This document shows, piece by piece, positions 1 through 6,387 of a stretch of 8,996 bases of DNA. Source of the DNA: Anaerolineales bacterium. GTDB lineage: Bacteria > Chloroflexota > Anaerolineae > Anaerolineales > VGOW01. The stretch covers positions 1 through 8,996 of the forward strand of contig CAKKQG010000450.1 in NCBI GenBank assembly GCA_919901875.1. Direction: 5' to 3'. Positions within the stretch are counted from its first letter, which is position 1. The number at the start of each line of letters is the position of its first letter. The position numbers were made by a program, and so were the translations under genes. The notes under the pieces are model-generated. The model was given only the letters and a program-made list of their open reading frames with translations. It searched no databases and was not told the DNA's origin.

Positions 1-851
1 GGATACAAAGTTTCTCTCGACGCATTACGCGATACGGAATATGTCTTGCGTGTATTGAGCGTCGCCACGATCTCCCGCACGATCTCAATCGCGTGATCAT
101 CATCTTCGGCAAAATGATCGGCTACGCCGGATTTATGGGTGTGAACAAACGCGCCGCCCAAATCTTCTGCGGAAACTTCCTCACCTGTCGCCGCCTTTAC
201 AAGTGGCGGACCGCCGAGAAAAATTGTCCCCGTGCCTTTAACGATCACCGTCTCATCACTCATCGCCGGAACGTAAGCCCCACCCGCCGTGCAGCTGCCC
301 ATCACCGAAGCGATCTGCGGAATGTTTAACGCGCTCATGCGCGCTTGGTTATAAAAAATTCTGCCGAAGTGATCGCGGTCCGGAAACACATCGGCTTGCA
401 TCGGCAAGAACGCGCCGCCCGAATCTACAAGGTAGATGCACGGCAGATGATTCTCCAGCGCCACTTCTTGCGCCCGCAAATGTTTCTTCACCGTCAACGG
501 CAGATACGATCCGCCCTTCACCGTCGCATCGTTGGCGATGATCAAACACTCGCGCCCGCTGATTCGCCCGATGCCCGTCACCACGCCCGCGCTGGGTGCT
601 TCGTTGTGATACATCTCCCACGCCGCTAACGGATTCAACTCCAAGAACGGCGAACCTTGATCGAGCAATTTATCAATGCGCTCGCGCACAAACAGTTTTC
701 CCTGCTCGTGATGCCGCCTCAAATACTTTTCGCCGCCACCCTGCCCCACCAAAGTTAATCGCTCACGCAGCTCGTCCACCAATTTTTTATTATGCGCCGC
801 GTTGCGTTTAAATTGTTCATCGTTTATGTTGAGTTGTGATTCAATGAGCAT
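1..851 (-). CDS. mccB: Methylcrotonyl-CoA carboxylase beta-type carboxyltransferase, N-terminal part (cut by window edge)
   Basis: Reading the minus strand from the ATG at 851 gives 283 uninterrupted codons to the window edge, about half of the roughly 530 residues usual for this family. The family transfers CO2 from carboxybiotin to an acyl-CoA. The MCC type carboxylates 3-methylcrotonyl-CoA in leucine breakdown, together with a biotin-bearing alpha subunit that is not in this window. Visible motifs are [10 protein letters not shown] (residues 38-47), [10 protein letters not shown] (51-60), [20 protein letters not shown] (142-161), [14 protein letters not shown] (187-200) and [20 protein letters not shown] (213-232). 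The last three are typical of MCC beta rather than of propionyl- or acetyl-CoA carboxylase. The start is chosen because it has a Shine-Dalgarno-like AAGGTG upstream and family-like sequence begins soon after. A related acyl-CoA (for example geranyl-CoA) cannot be excluded as substrate. The gene is divergent from the peptidase gene at 932. Confidence 0.88.
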   Translation of the reverse strand, partial: MLIESQLNINDEQFKRNAAHNKKLVDELRERLTLVGQGGGEKYLRRHHEQGKLFVRERIDKLLDQGSPFLELNPLAAWEMYHNEAPSAGVVTGIGRISGRECLIIANDATVKGGSYLPLTVKKHLRAQEVALENHLPCIYLVDSGGAFLPMQADVFPDRDHFGRIFYNQARMSALNIPQIASVMGSCTAGGAYVPAMSDETVIVKGTGTIFLGGPPLVKAATGEEVSAEDLGGAFVHTHKSGVADHFAEDDDHAIEIVREIVATLNTRKTYSVSRNASRETLY

Positions 852-862
852 AGTCGAGTAGT

Positions 863-868
863 CACCTT
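863..868 (-). promoter_or_regulatory. Ribosome binding site of the carboxyltransferase gene
   Basis: The minus strand reads AAGGTG 11 nt before the ATG at 851. The spacing is slightly long. The motif falls exactly where the surrounding GTCGAGTA repeat pattern is interrupted, which suggests the break is maintained by need for a ribosome site. Confidence 0.45.
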
Positions 869-891
869 GTCGAGTAGTCGAGTAGTCAAAG

Positions 892-897
892 TATAAT
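892..897 (+). promoter_or_regulatory. Candidate -10 box (TATAAT) for the isoaspartyl peptidase gene
   Basis: A perfect TATAAT lies 34 nt before the ATG at 932, inside the loop of the inverted repeat. No convincing -35 is seen; TTGTCG at 867-872 would leave a 19-nt spacer. On the minus strand the overlapping bases 895-890 read TATACT, a possible -10 for the carboxyltransferase gene. Similar GTATAATC words occur at 6301 and 8981. An AGGA ribosome site sits at 923-926, five nt before the ATG. Confidence 0.4.
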
Positions 898-931
898 CCA
901 GACTACTTGACCATTTGACTATAGGACTAAC

Positions 932-1807
932 ATGACTCCATCACTCATCATTCACGGTGGCGCGGGAGAAATCCCCGACCACGAAGTTAACGACTACATC
1001 AACGGCTGCCGCCTCGCCGCGCAACACGGTTGGGAACTTTTGCAAAAAGGTAAAAGCGCGTTGGATGTCGTGGAAGCGGTTGTCCGCATCCTTGAAGATG
1101 ATCCGGTGTACGACGCCGGACGCGGATCGCATCTCACTTCATCAGGCGAAGTGGAGATGGACGCCATCATCATGGATGGCGCGACGCTCAACATGGGATC
1201 GGTGGCGAACATCAAACACATCCGCAATCCCATTTCGCTGGCGCGACTCGTCATGGAAAAGAGTCCGCACAACATGATCATCAGCGAAGGCGCGGAAGCG
1301 TTTGCCTTGACTCAAGGGATGCCGTTGTGCGCTAATGAAGAGTTGATCGTAGAACGTGAGCGACAGCGCTGGATCGAATCACTCGCCAAGAAATTTAAAA
1401 TGGACTCACACGGCACAGTGGGCGCCGTCGCCCGCGATAGTAACGGACACATCGCTTCAGCCACCTCCACCGGTGGAACGTCGAACAAACTTCCAGGGCG
1501 AGTCGGCGACAGCCCCTTGATCGGTAGCGGCGCGTATTGCGATAATCACGCCGGTGGATCATCGGCAACAGGTCACGGCGAATCGTTGATGAAGATCGTC
1601 ATCAGCAAAAGCGCGTGCGACTTAATGGAATCGGGTCACACCGCGCAAGCGGCGGCAGAGGCGGTGATCAAACGCTTGAAAGATCGAGTGAGCGGCACAG
1701 GCGGAGTCATCTTGATTGACAAAGAAGGTCGCACCGGATTCGCCTTCAACACCCCGCGCATGGCGAGGGCGTGGGTTGAGGATGGGAAAGTAATTGCGGG
1801 TTGTTAG
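932..1807 (+). CDS. iaaA: Isoaspartyl peptidase / plant-type L-asparaginase (Ntn hydrolase)
   Basis: This 291-residue protein belongs to the Thr-nucleophile family that hydrolyses beta-aspartyl dipeptides and L-asparagine, maturing by self-cleavage into alpha and beta chains. HGGAG is at residues 8-12. The cleavage site lies in DSHG|TVGAV, making Thr162 the N-terminal nucleophile of the beta chain. Thr180, Arg190 and Asp193 (in GRVGDSP) and Thr213-Gly214 (in ATGHGE) lie at the same spacing from the nucleophile as the active-site residues of E. coli EcAIII, so the enzyme looks intact. FNTPRMARAW near the C-terminus is also typical. It is slightly shorter than E. coli IaaA (about 320 residues), with a short interdomain linker. 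There is no signal peptide, so it should be cytoplasmic. An AGGA at 923-926 supports the start. It lies 62 bases before an arginase gene in the same direction. Whether asparagine or isoaspartyl peptides are the main substrate cannot be told from sequence. Confidence 0.92.
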   Translation: MTPSLIIHGGAGEIPDHEVNDYINGCRLAAQHGWELLQKGKSALDVVEAVVRILEDDPVYDAGRGSHLTSSGEVEMDAIIMDGATLNMGSVANIKHIRNPISLARLVMEKSPHNMIISEGAEAFALTQGMPLCANEELIVERERQRWIESLAKKFKMDSHGTVGAVARDSNGHIASATSTGGTSNKLPGRVGDSPLIGSGAYCDNHAGGSSATGHGESLMKIVISKSACDLMESGHTAQAAAEAVIKRLKDRVSGTGGVILIDKEGRTGFAFNTPRMARAWVEDGKVIAGC

Positions 1808-1856
1808 TGATCAGTTATCAGTGATCAGTAAAACTGATCACTGATAACTGATCACT
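1806..1856. repeat. Perfect 24-bp inverted repeat made of heptads, overlapping the iaaA stop codon
   Basis: The arms at 1806-1829 and 1833-1856 are exact reverse complements around an AAA loop. Each arm is three heptads of the form AGTGATC, AGTTATC, AGTGATC plus AGT. The left arm begins inside the TAG stop (1805-1807). As RNA it would be a very stable hairpin between iaaA and the arginase gene. There is no T-run after it, so it is not a standard intrinsic terminator, but it could still affect readthrough or protect the 3' end. Confidence 0.9.
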
Positions 1857-1869
1857 CATTACTTCACAC

Positions 1870-2772
1870 ATGCAAACCTTCCGCATCTTCGGCGTTCCCA
1901 TGGATTTAGGTCAACGGCGGCGCGGCGTAGATATGGGACCGAGCGCACTGCGTTATGCCGGGCTCGATTCGCGTTTGCGCGACTTGGGTCACACCGTTAT
2001 TGACAACGGCAACTTGATCGTGCCTCTGCCCGAAAACGAATCGCCCGACTCGAGTCGCGCGCGGCATTTGCAAAGCATCGCCGGTGTGTGTTGCGATGTC
2101 TATGAAAAAGCAAAGTTGTGTTACGAAAAAAATGAGACGGCGATCTTCTTGGGCGGTGATCACTCGATCAGCATTGGCACGGTGTCAGCGATGACTGCCA
2201 ATCACCCCAACGAATATCGCGTCGGCGTAATCTGGGTGGACGCCCACGGCGATTTCAACACACCCCAGACCACTCCTTCGGGCAATGTGCATGGCATGGC
2301 ACTCGCCGCGTTGTTGGGTCGCGGCGCGAAAGAATTAACCGACATCGGCGCGGTAGGCGCAAAGCTGCGCTCATCCGAAGCAGTATTGATCGGCGTGCGC
2401 AATTTAGATTCGGAAGAACGAGTCGCTTTGCTCGATTCGGGAATTTTGGTGATCACCATGCGCGACATTGACGAGATGGGGATGGCGGCGGCGACACATC
2501 AGGCATTGAGTCGTTTGGTTCATGTCAAGAACATTCACATCAGCCTCGACATGGATGTGATGAACCCCAACGAAGCACCCGGAGTCGGCACACCGGTGCC
2601 GGGCGGACTCACCTATCGCGAAGCGCATCTGCTCATGGAAATTTTGCACGACAGCAATAAAATCTCGTCGCTCGACATCGTGGAAGTGAATCCGATTCTG
2701 GATGAACACAACCGCACGGCGCAGTTGGGCGTAGAGCTTGCCGCGTCGTTATTTGGGCAAAGGATTTTGTAG
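1870..2772 (+). CDS. rocF: Arginase (Mn-dependent ureohydrolase)
   Basis: This 300-residue protein is the normal length for arginase, which cuts L-arginine to L-ornithine and urea in the cytoplasm. All metal-ligand motifs are present: GGDHS with His98, DAHGD with Asp124, His126 and Asp128, and DMD with Asp227 and Asp229. His141 in GNVHGM and Glu272 in DIVEVNP match the proton-relay and guanidinium-binding residues of arginases. The segment [16 protein letters not shown] and [12 protein letters not shown] mark arginase rather than agmatinase or formiminoglutamase, though the usual DVDALDP is here DMDVMNP. No strong ribosome site precedes the ATG at 1870. It lies downstream of iaaA, separated by the 24-bp hairpin, and could be co-transcribed with it. 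Arginine released by the peptidase would be a direct substrate; this link is an inference. No urease genes are in view. Confidence 0.93.
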   Translation: MQTFRIFGVPMDLGQRRRGVDMGPSALRYAGLDSRLRDLGHTVIDNGNLIVPLPENESPDSSRARHLQSIAGVCCDVYEKAKLCYEKNETAIFLGGDHSISIGTVSAMTANHPNEYRVGVIWVDAHGDFNTPQTTPSGNVHGMALAALLGRGAKELTDIGAVGAKLRSSEAVLIGVRNLDSEERVALLDSGILVITMRDIDEMGMAAATHQALSRLVHVKNIHISLDMDVMNPNEAPGVGTPVPGGLTYREAHLLMEILHDSNKISSLDIVEVNPILDEHNRTAQLGVELAASLFGQRIL

Positions 2773-2810
2773 CCAAGAGCAAATGTGGCAAGTCGTAGGC
2801 ACAACCAAAA

Positions 2811-2815
2811 AAGGA
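2811..2815 (+). promoter_or_regulatory. Ribosome binding site deciding the ATG at 2821
   Basis: AAGGA lies five nt before the ATG at 2821. An in-frame GTG at 2785 has no such site and would add 12 unremarkable residues, so the ATG is preferred. Confidence 0.6.
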
Positions 2816-2820
2816 CCGCT

Positions 2821-3447
2821 ATGTCTAAAAGTTATCAAAGCCCTCTCCTAGAACGTTATAGACGTTATCGCACAGTAAGCACAAAATTAAATCACAAGAT
2901 CCTTAATGCTTATATGACCACAGCAATATTTGATAGTGCCACCCAAACATTGGGTCTCGGCAAGAATAAGAGTTTAATACTGGACAGCGAAGATGAATTG
3001 GCAATATTAATGGAGTATGGGCTCTATGAAATCCACCAAGAGGACAGCAAAAATATAATTCAACGCTATTACGAAAACAACAAAGGCGTCAATCGCATTG
3101 AACGCGAATTGCTCGAAGCAATGAGAAAGGCGGTTACGGGGTTATTCGTAATCAAACATCTCTTGCCCCAACAGTGTCAGTTGAAATTGCAAGGACTCGA
3201 CAATCCCGCGCGCACTGTTGTTTTAACAGATATCAACTTAAGCCAATCTGCCGTAGAAAGTTATATTCTCTTTTTTAGACCTATTGAATTAGCGGAGTTG
3301 ACGATGACTACAGGAATTGCTTTTGCTTTTGAGCCTGAAATGGAAAAGACGTTGCTTGATCATTGGAAGAATTGCAATGAATCGGAACGCTATGAAAAAA
3401 TCTTTCGGCTCAGCAAAGAGCAAGGCATTCCTACTCTGTTTGGGTGA
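2821..3447 (+). CDS. AT-rich orphan gene, protein of unknown function
   Basis: I do not recognise this 208-residue protein. It has no signal peptide, no transmembrane segment and no known catalytic motif; it looks soluble, mixed alpha/beta, with a charged, helical first half. From the in-window ATG, a basic start (LERYRRYRTVSTKL) is followed by a stretch rich in Glu, Asp and Lys, and a hydrophobic segment near residues 152-170 (SYILFFRPIELAELTMTTG). An AAGGA site supports the start, 48 bases after the arginase stop. It ends only 16 bases from the end of the convergent kinase gene. Base use is clearly foreign to the surroundings: my counts give about 32% GC in 2881-2940 and 35% in 3001-3060, against 62% in 2221-2280 of the arginase. 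This suggests recent transfer or relaxed composition. The long uninterrupted frame and good ribosome site argue that it is a real gene. Confidence 0.75.
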   Translation: MSKSYQSPLLERYRRYRTVSTKLNHKILNAYMTTAIFDSATQTLGLGKNKSLILDSEDELAILMEYGLYEIHQEDSKNIIQRYYENNKGVNRIERELLEAMRKAVTGLFVIKHLLPQQCQLKLQGLDNPARTVVLTDINLSQSAVESYILFFRPIELAELTMTTGIAFAFEPEMEKTLLDHWKNCNESERYEKIFRLSKEQGIPTLFG

Positions 3448-3463
3448 AAAGATTGGCGGCTTG

Positions 3464-6139
3464 CTACCTGTCCTTCTTTGCGGATCGCTCCAACGCCTTC
3501 ATCAACTCTGCCACCTTAATTGGCTTGCTGATGTAATCGTTCATCCCTGCCGCCAAACATTCCTCGCGATCCCCCTGCATGGCATTCGCCGTCATCGCCA
3601 CAATGCGCGGCTGTTTGTGTGCCGCATACTGGCTCCGAATCTGCCGCGTCGCCTCCAGCCCGTCCATCTCCGGCATCTGCACGTCCATCAGAATCAAATC
3701 ATACTCTTGACGATCCAACGCCTGCAAAACTTCCAGACCGTTCGCCACCATATCGGCGCGATAGCCAAAACGCTCCAACATCCTCAACGCCAATTTTTGA
3801 TTCACCAAATTATCTTCTGCCAGCAGCACGCGCAGTGGGCAACGCTCACCGAGAGTCGCATCGAACTGCGTCTCAGGCAACTGCAAAGGTCCGGTCACTT
3901 TTTTCTTGGGGCTCGCCGCCAGCACTTCTACCAGCACGTTGTAAAGCTGTGAGGCTTTCACCGGCTTGGTCAAAAACGCGGCGAACAATTCACTCATCCC
4001 ATCTTCGCGCGCCCCCATCGAAGTCAACATCACCATCGGCAATTGCTTGGCATCGCGCCGCTCACGGATCGCACTCGCCAGCATCATGCCATCCATCTCC
4101 GGCATTTGCATATCGAGTAACGCCAAATCAAACAACTCGCCCCGATCAATAATCGCCAATGCTTCTTGACCTGAACTCACTGCTTGCGGATTCATCCCCC
4201 ACGATCCGATCTGCTTGATCAAGATCATGCGATTCGTAGCGTTGTCATCCACGATCAACACCCGCTTCTCTTTCAGCGGCGAAGGCATCATCGCCATACC
4301 AGCCGCCGCCACTGCGGGCGCGGTCCCGGCGCGGATCGTGAAGTGGAACGTTGACCCTCTACCCAACCCTTCACTCTCCGCCCACATTTTGCCGCCCATC
4401 ATCTCAACCAGCCGTTTGCTGATCGCTAAACCGAGTCCGCTGCCGCCATACTTGCGAGTCGTCGAAGCGTCAATTTGCGAAAAAGATTTGAACAAACGAT
4501 CACGCTGCTCGGGCGAAATGCCGATGCCGGTGTCACGAACCGAGAACTGGAGAATAGATGTTAGAGGTCGGAGGTCGGAGTCACCACTTCCGACTTCTGA
4601 CCTCTGACTTCTAACTTCCAACACTACCTCTCCGTGATCGGTAAACTTAACCGCGTTGTTCAACAAGTTAATCAAAATCTGCCGCAGACGAGTCACGTCA
4701 CCTTTGACCGCCAGCGGCACGTCGTAGTCAATAGAGACGGCGAGTTCCAGTTTCTTCTCCGCCGCTTTCGTCGCCAAAAGATCAACCGCCGACTCGATGC
4801 ACTCGTGCATATCAAATGGTTGATTCTCCAAATCGAGTTTACCCGATTCGATCTTGGAGAAATCCAAAATATCATTGATGATCGTTAATAAGGCGTCGCC
4901 GCTGTTGCGAACCGTTTCAACAAAGTCGCGCTGTTCGGCGTTGAGCGGCGTGTCCAGCAACAGTCCGGTCAGACCAATCACGGCATTCATCGGCGTGCGG
5001 ATTTCGTGACTCATGCTCGCCAAAAATTCGCTCTTGGCTTTGTTGGCGCCCTCGGCCGAAGCCTTGGCATCTTTCAATTCTGATTCGTAGAGTTTGCGCG
5101 CCGTACTATCGCGCGCAAAGAGCGACACCCCTGTCACGCCATCACCGGAGAGGATCGGATTGAAGGACACTTCAACATCCGTCGGCTGATCAGGAAAATC
5201 GTAATGCTGTTCAACCGTAAAACGCTCACCTTTCAAAGCGCGGTCACACAATATCTTCCATATCGGTTGCAAATCACCGGGCAGTGCGGCGAGCATGTCC
5301 GTCCCTTGCGCCAATCTAACGCCATAGACGCGCTCAAACAAATTTTTGAATGGCGTGTTAAAGGTGAGCAAGCGATAGTGAGAGTCCACAGACCAGATCG
5401 AGTCGTTGGTGTTCTCAATCAATGCCGTAAGTCCGGCTTCGCTCTTGCGTAAACGTTCATTCGCTTCAGCCAGAGGGTTAAACAAGTTGTCGCGCAAAAT
5501 AGCATTGGCGAAGAGGACGCTGGAGATGGCGGTAGTTAAGCTGGCTAAGGCGTAAGGGCGAAGCGCTGGCGTAAACACCGTCGTGAAAACACCTATCATC
5601 AAAATCACTGCGCCGACCAACAGTTTGCCCGCGCGCCCGTGCCGGGCAACCCACAAACAACCCACCGAAGTCAGATAATAAATGTAGCCGACGACGAAGA
5701 AACCCAGCCCCAATAGTTCCATCTTATATTCGTAGGCTGTCGGCGTCACCATCGGCTCGCCAACGATCTTGCCTTGATAGAGGAAAAAAGTGTAAATCAA
5801 AAAGATCGGCAGGACGATCACCGCCATCACTTGCACCCAACGCCGATCCCACATCCGCGCATAATGAGAGACGAAGAGAAACAACATCATGCTGTTCAGT
5901 CCCGCGCCCAAAAAGTTGAGATAGAAGAACGGCATGATGTCTATCCCGACGAGGGGCGAGACGCGCGACATTAAGTTGCCGAGAGCCCAGACGATAACCG
6001 TGAGCAGATACAACGCCATCAATTGATTCTCGCGCTGGCGCGGCGATTGCCATAGAATCAAAAGGAACATCGCCACGGCAATGACGATGCTGGTGGCAGG
6101 GATACTGAAACCGAGAAAGGCGATGATGGTGTCGCTCAT
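3464..6139 (-). CDS. Hybrid sensor histidine kinase: 7TM-PAS-HisKA-HATPase-REC-REC
   Basis: This 891-residue inner-membrane kinase has seven hydrophobic segments (about residues 9-30, 38-56, 69-91, 101-121, 140-164, 171-190, 195-216), as in HisKA_7TM sensors, then a PAS-like domain (about 232-348). HisKA carries SHEIRTP with phospho-acceptor His378. The ATPase domain has the N box NLLNNAVKF (Asn495), DTGIGIS (Asp536), the F box (Phe550, Phe553) and GGSGLGL (565-571). Two receiver domains follow: REC1 with Asp631/Asp632, phospho-site Asp676, Thr706, Lys725; REC2 with Glu775/Asp776, Asp819, Thr850, Lys872. All catalytic residues look intact. There is no HPt domain or DNA-binding output, so the signal must pass to a separate HPt or regulator outside the window. 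Residues 510-530 are encoded by a heptad repeat insertion within the ATPase domain. The gene is divergent from the lipoprotein at 6388. Its ligand cannot be inferred. The start at 6139 directly precedes the first membrane segment. Confidence 0.95.
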   Translation of the reverse strand: MSDTIIAFLGFSIPATSIVIAVAMFLLILWQSPRQRENQLMALYLLTVIVWALGNLMSRVSPLVGIDIMPFFYLNFLGAGLNSMMLFLFVSHYARMWDRRWVQVMAVIVLPIFLIYTFFLYQGKIVGEPMVTPTAYEYKMELLGLGFFVVGYIYYLTSVGCLWVARHGRAGKLLVGAVILMIGVFTTVFTPALRPYALASLTTAISSVLFANAILRDNLFNPLAEANERLRKSEAGLTALIENTNDSIWSVDSHYRLLTFNTPFKNLFERVYGVRLAQGTDMLAALPGDLQPIWKILCDRALKGERFTVEQHYDFPDQPTDVEVSFNPILSGDGVTGVSLFARDSTARKLYESELKDAKASAEGANKAKSEFLASMSHEIRTPMNAVIGLTGLLLDTPLNAEQRDFVETVRNSGDALLTIINDILDFSKIESGKLDLENQPFDMHECIESAVDLLATKAAEKKLELAVSIDYDVPLAVKGDVTRLRQILINLLNNAVKFTDHGEVVLEVRSQRSEVGSGDSDLRPLTSILQFSVRDTGIGISPEQRDRLFKSFSQIDASTTRKYGGSGLGLAISKRLVEMMGGKMWAESEGLGRGSTFHFTIRAGTAPAVAAAGMAMMPSPLKEKRVLIVDDNATNRMILIKQIGSWGMNPQAVSSGQEALAIIDRGELFDLALLDMQMPEMDGMMLASAIRERRDAKQLPMVMLTSMGAREDGMSELFAAFLTKPVKASQLYNVLVEVLAASPKKKVTGPLQLPETQFDATLGERCPLRVLLAEDNLVNQKLALRMLERFGYRADMVANGLEVLQALDRQEYDLILMDVQMPEMDGLEATRQIRSQYAAHKQPRIVAMTANAMQGDREECLAAGMNDYISKPIKVAELMKALERSAKKDR
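4556..4618 (-). repeat. 63-nt heptad repeat insertion inside the kinase ATPase domain
   Basis: On the minus strand this stretch reads as nine consecutive 7-mers. The first five are variants of GAAGTCA (4618 to 4584). The last four are the inverted form, variants of GACCTCC (4583 to 4556). Plus-strand 4561-4579 pairs with 4589-4614 at 17 of 19 positions if one heptad is left looped out. Nine times seven is 63 nt, or 21 codons, so the frame is kept. It encodes residues 510-530, between the strand VVLEV and the strand FSVRDTG, where other kinases usually have a short turn. Confidence 0.85.
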
Positions 6140-6150
6140 CTAACTAAATT

Positions 6151-6162
6151 GTAACCTGTTTT
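6151..6162. repeat. 12-bp direct repeat, copy 1 (GTAACCTGTTTT)
   Basis: An identical copy lies at 6278-6289. The two copies flank the palindromic element at 6181-6270, at distances of 18 and 7 nt. It lies 11 bases upstream of the kinase start codon. Confidence 0.6.
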
Positions 6163-6180
6163 GCAACTGTTCAGCCGATT

Positions 6181-6270
6181 CGTCATTGCGAGCGCACTTC
6201 GCGGAGCGGAAAGCAATCTCAGTCGCGCGATGAGATTGCTTCGTCGCAAAGAACGCTTCTCGCAATGACG
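6181..6270. repeat. Palindromic intergenic repeat element (CGTCATTGCGAG ends)
   Basis: The termini CGTCATTGCGAG (6181-6192) and CTCGCAATGACG (6259-6270) are exact reverse complements. The inner AAGCAATCTC (6211-6220) and GAGATTGCTT (6232-6241) are too, around an 11-nt loop. The arms between are imperfect. From memory, repeats with CGTCATTGCGAG ends and a GCAATCTC core are scattered between genes in many unrelated bacterial genomes. It lies between the divergent kinase and lipoprotein genes and has no coding capacity. It is best regarded as a non-autonomous, MITE- or REP-like element. Confidence 0.8.
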
Positions 6271-6277
6271 CTGATCA

Positions 6278-6289
6278 GTAACCTGTTTT
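6278..6289. repeat. 12-bp direct repeat, copy 2 (GTAACCTGTTTT)
   Basis: It is identical to 6151-6162. It lies 12 bases upstream of the TATAAT at 6302 and so may overlap promoter sequence of the lipoprotein gene. Confidence 0.6.
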
Positions 6290-6301
6290 TCTTGTGAGAA
6301 G

Positions 6302-6307
6302 TATAAT
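6302..6307 (+). promoter_or_regulatory. Candidate -10 box (TATAAT) for the lipoprotein gene
   Basis: A perfect TATAAT in the context GTATAATC lies 80 nt before the ATG at 6388 and just before the heptad tract. No good -35 hexamer is seen at 16-18 nt. If used, the transcript would carry the heptad tract as its 5' leader. Confidence 0.4.
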
Positions 6308-6310
6308 CGC

Positions 6311-6387
6311 GGATAGTAGATAGCAGATGGCGGATAGCAAATGGCTTATAGCCCATTGTTCATTGTTCATTGTCTCATTGTTCATTT
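6311..6387 (+). repeat. Heptad repeat tract forming the leader of the lipoprotein gene
   Basis: Six heptads of the type GGATAGC run from 6311 to 6352. A second series of ATTGTTC units occupies 6355-6361, 6362-6368, 6369-6376 (with one extra base) and 6377-6383, ending at the start codon. The junction (6340-6357) is an imperfect hairpin, GGCT and AGCC around TAT with AATGG/CCATT extending it. There is no Shine-Dalgarno motif in the tract, so translation start of the following gene is unusual. Confidence 0.8.

Larger units (their letters stand above)
853..930. repeat. Period-8 repeat tract in inverted arms filling a divergent intergenic region
   Basis: The left part carries GTCGAGTAGTC at 853-863, 869-879 and 877-887, the last two overlapping so that the unit is GTCGAGTA. 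The right part runs GACTACTT (901-908), GACCATTT (909-916), GACTATAG (917-924), GACTA (925-929), which is the same unit in inverted orientation and degenerate. Arms 877-887 and 901-911 pair at 10 of 11 positions around a 13-nt loop. The tract occupies nearly all the space between the two divergent start codons (851 and 932). Confidence 0.8.

Noticed and set aside
93..811. Several plus-strand open frames (93-329, 345-629, 596-811)
   Set aside because: They lie antisense to the carboxyltransferase gene, which has clear family motifs on the minus strand, and their Arg/His-rich translations look like shadow frames.
853..930. CRISPR array
   Set aside because: The units are 8 nt, degenerate and without unique spacers, and no cas genes are present.
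1806..1856. Intrinsic terminator after iaaA
   Set aside because: The hairpin is strong but is not followed by a T-run; the next bases are CATTACTTC.
2785..2820. GTG start for the AT-rich orphan gene
   Set aside because: There is no ribosome site for it, whereas the ATG at 2821 has AAGGA at five-nt spacing.
3317..4169. Plus-strand frames overlapping the kinase 3' end
   Set aside because: They are antisense to two intact receiver domains and have no recognisable content or ribosome sites.
4556..4618. Frameshift or assembly error in the kinase at the repeat
   Set aside because: The insertion is 63 nt, the frame continues, and the motifs before and after are intact in the same frame.
6370..6387. 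TTG start six codons upstream of the lipoprotein ATG
   Set aside because: It lies inside the ATTGTTC repeat tract and would put a polar stretch before a standard lipoprotein signal peptide.
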